Below, one piece after another: positions 62,272 to 64,000 of a DNA stretch of 64,000 bases (its first letter is position 1; each line of letters begins with the position of its first letter). A program made the translations under genes and the position numbers. Source of the DNA: Parapedobacter defluvii. Its GTDB lineage: Bacteria; Bacteroidota; Bacteroidia; Sphingobacteriales; Sphingobacteriaceae. The stretch covers positions 62,677-126,676 of the forward strand of contig NZ_BMIK01000006.1 in assembly GCF_014642075.1 (NCBI RefSeq), in the 5' to 3' direction. The notes below the pieces were generated by a model, which saw only the letters and a list, made by a program, of their open reading frames with translations, made no database searches and was not told the origin of the DNA.

Positions 62272-63611
62272 CAGTTTGCTCGTTCCAGATCCAAAATGTT
62301 CGTACCGATATCTTGTACGGCGATATCGGGCAATGCAGCGGCCAGGATGCTAGAACCAATGGCTGACCGGTAACCTCCTGCGCAGTGCACGGCAATCGGC
62401 TTATCTGTAGGAATTTCGTGTATACGCTCGCGTAATTCGGGCAGAGGGATTCGGATGGCCTGTTGGAAGATTGGGTTTGAATCGGATTCTTGACGATTCC
62501 GGATATCCACAATCGTATATTCTCCCGGATGGTCTGAAAAATGTTTAAGATCAAACGGAATGGATTGTAAGGAGCCACCAGTGGTAATTAGTGTTGCCTC
62601 TATCAGGCGTTCATAGCCGATCTTAGCAGCCTTTTCAAGTAATTTTCCCAGCTCATCTGCGCTGTCAGCCAATAAATAGAACCGTTCATCCGGATTAATG
62701 ACAGAACCCAGCCAGGTTTCGAATCGCAAACCGTCCGGTATATTGAATGACCCGGGGAAGTGCCCTGAGCGGAATTGCTCGACCGGACGGCCATCCACGA
62801 CAATTGCGTGAGGTTCCATCTCTTGGGGGCCGGTAAGTGCGGGAATCGCCTCAATGCCCGCTAAGAAAGAACCCGCTCCCTGTTTATTCAGCATCACATC
62901 GTAGGCAAAATAGTTAGGTACGAAAGGCTGTTGGTCCAGTATCAGGTTAAGGAAGGCTTCTTCACTCATGGGCTGTAGGGCATAATTTTCGCGGATTTCC
63001 CTGCCAATTGTACTGTGCAGGTCGTTACCGATATTTTTTCCGCACAGCGAACCCGGCCCATGGGTGGGATAGACCAAAACGTCGTGTGGAAGCTTCATCA
63101 ATTTGGTGCGTGTGGTGTGGTACAGCTGTTTGGCCAAAGCTCTGGCTTCGGCGCGAATATTCCCTACATTCTCCCGTAAGTCCGGTCGTCCCACGTCTCC
63201 TACAAATAGTGTATCGCCGGTGAATACTGCGTGGGGCCGTCCGGCTTCATCCAATAGCAGAATGCTGATGCTATCGGGAGAATGACCTGGAGTATGGATG
63301 GCCTGCAGCTGCACATTGCCCAATGGAATGCGGTCATTCTCGTCAAACGGTATATGTGGATATTCAGCGCCAACCAAGCCACTGATGTAAATCGGGGCCT
63401 CGTTCATTTCGTACAGCTCGACATGTGAACTGACAAAATCTGCATGCGGGTGTGTTTCAATGATAGCCGATATGCGTGCGTGTTGGCTTGCCGCAAAATC
63501 AAGGTACGGTTTGGGGTTCCGCCCCGGGTCTATCAGCGCTAGTTGGCCTCCACTGATGATGGCATAGGAAGCATGCGCCAGTCCTTTATCGTAAAATTGG
63601 TGTATATTCAT
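62271..63611 (-). CDS. Metallo-beta-lactamase fold protein with two rhodanese domains (persulfide dioxygenase-like)
   Basis: 446 residues: MBL domain (about 1-240) and two rhodanese-like domains (about 255-345 and 360-445). Metal-site residues are H54, H56 and D58 in THPHADFVSSH, H110 in TPGHS and D133 in TGDTLF; the position after D58, usually His, is Phe59, as in persulfide-dioxygenase-like relatives. The first rhodanese has no active Cys (LLADSADE), the second has Cys410 in VHCAGGYRS. It probably oxidises or transfers glutathione- or low-molecular-weight persulfide sulfur. Coupled to the rhodanese gene downstream. Confidence 0.9.
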   Translation of the reverse strand: MNIHQFYDKGLAHASYAIISGGQLALIDPGRNPKPYLDFAASQHARISAIIETHPHADFVSSHVELYEMNEAPIYISGLVGAEYPHIPFDENDRIPLGNVQLQAIHTPGHSPDSISILLLDEAGRPHAVFTGDTLFVGDVGRPDLRENVGNIRAEARALAKQLYHTTRTKLMKLPHDVLVYPTHGPGSLCGKNIGNDLHSTIGREIRENYALQPMSEEAFLNLILDQQPFVPNYFAYDVMLNKQGAGSFLAGIEAIPALTGPQEMEPHAIVVDGRPVEQFRSGHFPGSFNIPDGLRFETWLGSVINPDERFYLLADSADELGKLLEKAAKIGYERLIEATLITTGGSLQSIPFDLKHFSDHPGEYTIVDIRNRQESDSNPIFQQAIRIPLPELRERIHEIPTDKPIAVHCAGGYRSAIGSSILAAALPDIAVQDIGTNILDLERAN

Positions 63612-63631
63612 CTATGTGGGCGTTTAGGAAA

Positions 63632-63639
63632 CAAAGATA
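63632..63639 (-). promoter_or_regulatory. Candidate -7 box of the MBL-rhodanese operon
   Basis: The minus strand reads TATCTTTG, matching TAnnTTTG, 20 nt before the ATG at 63611. No -33 match lies at the expected spacing. Confidence 0.45.
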
Positions 63640-63680
63640 GGTAAAATGTTTTTTGGGAATTTAATTTGTAATTTGGCCGC

Positions 63681-64000
63681 ATGAGGTGGAACCGCAAATA
63701 CCTACTATTTTTACCGGGTATCCTGGTAGCGACAGGTGCATGGGCACAAGAAAATATGCTCTTCGGATATGGGCAGCCGAAAGGTAGGATTACTTCCACG
63801 GAAATTAATGAGGCATCGGGATTGATAGGTTCAGCGGAGAATGCCGGCTTTTTTTGGACACACAATGACAGCGGCGACGCGGCACGAATATTTCTAATTG
63901 ATGATTCTGCGCGGCTCCGGGCAACTTATTACCTGCAGGGAATCGTTGCCCGCGATTGGGAAGACATTGCGATGGTGAAACGCTCGGAGCGAAATTACCT
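63681..64000 (+). CDS. Exported protein of unknown function, 5' part (continues beyond window)
   Basis: The first 106 residues of a longer protein. A signal peptide (about 1-22, ending GAWAQ) is followed by EINEASGLIGSAENAGFFWTHNDSGDAARIF and later GIVARDWEDIAMV. The EASGL ... WTHNDSG ... DWEDIA combination recurs in secreted Bacteroidota proteins, often predicted as beta-propellers. No catalytic function is known to me for this group. The divergent gap to the MBL-rhodanese gene is 69 bp. Confidence 0.75.
   Translation, partial: MRWNRKYLLFLPGILVATGAWAQENMLFGYGQPKGRITSTEINEASGLIGSAENAGFFWTHNDSGDAARIFLIDDSARLRATYYLQGIVARDWEDIAMVKRSERNY

Overview
The window is a stretch of a Bacteroidota chromosome, most likely from the Sphingobacteriales. 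The reasons are a fused SecD-SecF, a type IX secretion Plug homologue, a DUF3857 gene pair, small beta-barrel outer-membrane proteins, and promoters of the Bacteroidota type (TTG or TTTG, 19-20 nt, then TAnnTTTG). The assignment below phylum level is inference. Gene density is high and mostly housekeeping. I see no rRNA, tRNA, CRISPR array, prophage or insertion sequence. Both ends cut genes: a penicillin-acylase family gene at the left and a secreted protein of unknown function at the right.

Layout. 1-2.9 kb: acylase end, a small membrane protein, an exported TIM-barrel protein and a small conserved protein. 3.0-8.7 kb (minus): the cell-shape operon mreB-mreC-mreD-mrdA-rodA. 8.8-12.7 kb: two overlapping DUF3857/transglutaminase-like genes. 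12.7-19.4 kb (minus): M1 peptidase, a PolX/PHP protein with a decayed polymerase site, then a redox group (type II NADH dehydrogenase, 2Fe-2S ferredoxin, ferredoxin reductase) below a MarR regulator. 19.4-24 kb (minus): a dicarboxylate/amino-acid symporter and secDF with a clear terminator. 24.4-27.1 kb: two outer-membrane proteins and guaB. 27.2-35.2 kb: DJ-1 and PLP-deaminase genes, rluD, a class IV aminotransferase, ABC-F plus T9SS Plug, and pyrD. 35.2-40.1 kb (minus): gyrA followed by two exported TPR proteins. 40.4-46.9 kb: a mechanosensitive channel, an anchored hypothetical, an M3 peptidase and HrpB. 46.9-51.3 kb: a SNF2 helicase and an Xre/RES toxin-antitoxin pair. 51.3-55.0 kb (minus): an MFS permease, a DUF151 nuclease and etfA/etfB. 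55.1-64 kb: small TPR, cysteine desulfurase, an ECF sigma trio, a serine hydrolase, a 43-residue membrane protein with an exonuclease, trxB, and a rhodanese / metallo-beta-lactamase-rhodanese sulfur pair.

The most unusual signals are mainly non-coding. Nine genes have a -7 box of TAnnTTTG ending only 3-8 nt before the start codon, which predicts leaderless or nearly leaderless mRNAs. Three intergenic tracts are built of 7-bp tandem units of different sequence, and one of them runs into the end of rluD. Palindromes sit at the marR start codon, upstream of the symporter, inside the trxB promoter and at the toxin-antitoxin promoter. A terminator stem is embedded in the last codons of pyrD on the opposite strand. 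The best candidates for undescribed protein biology are the ECF sigma / two-TM protein / cysteine-less HMA-like trio at 56959-58165 and the PolX homologue lacking its polymerase carboxylates.
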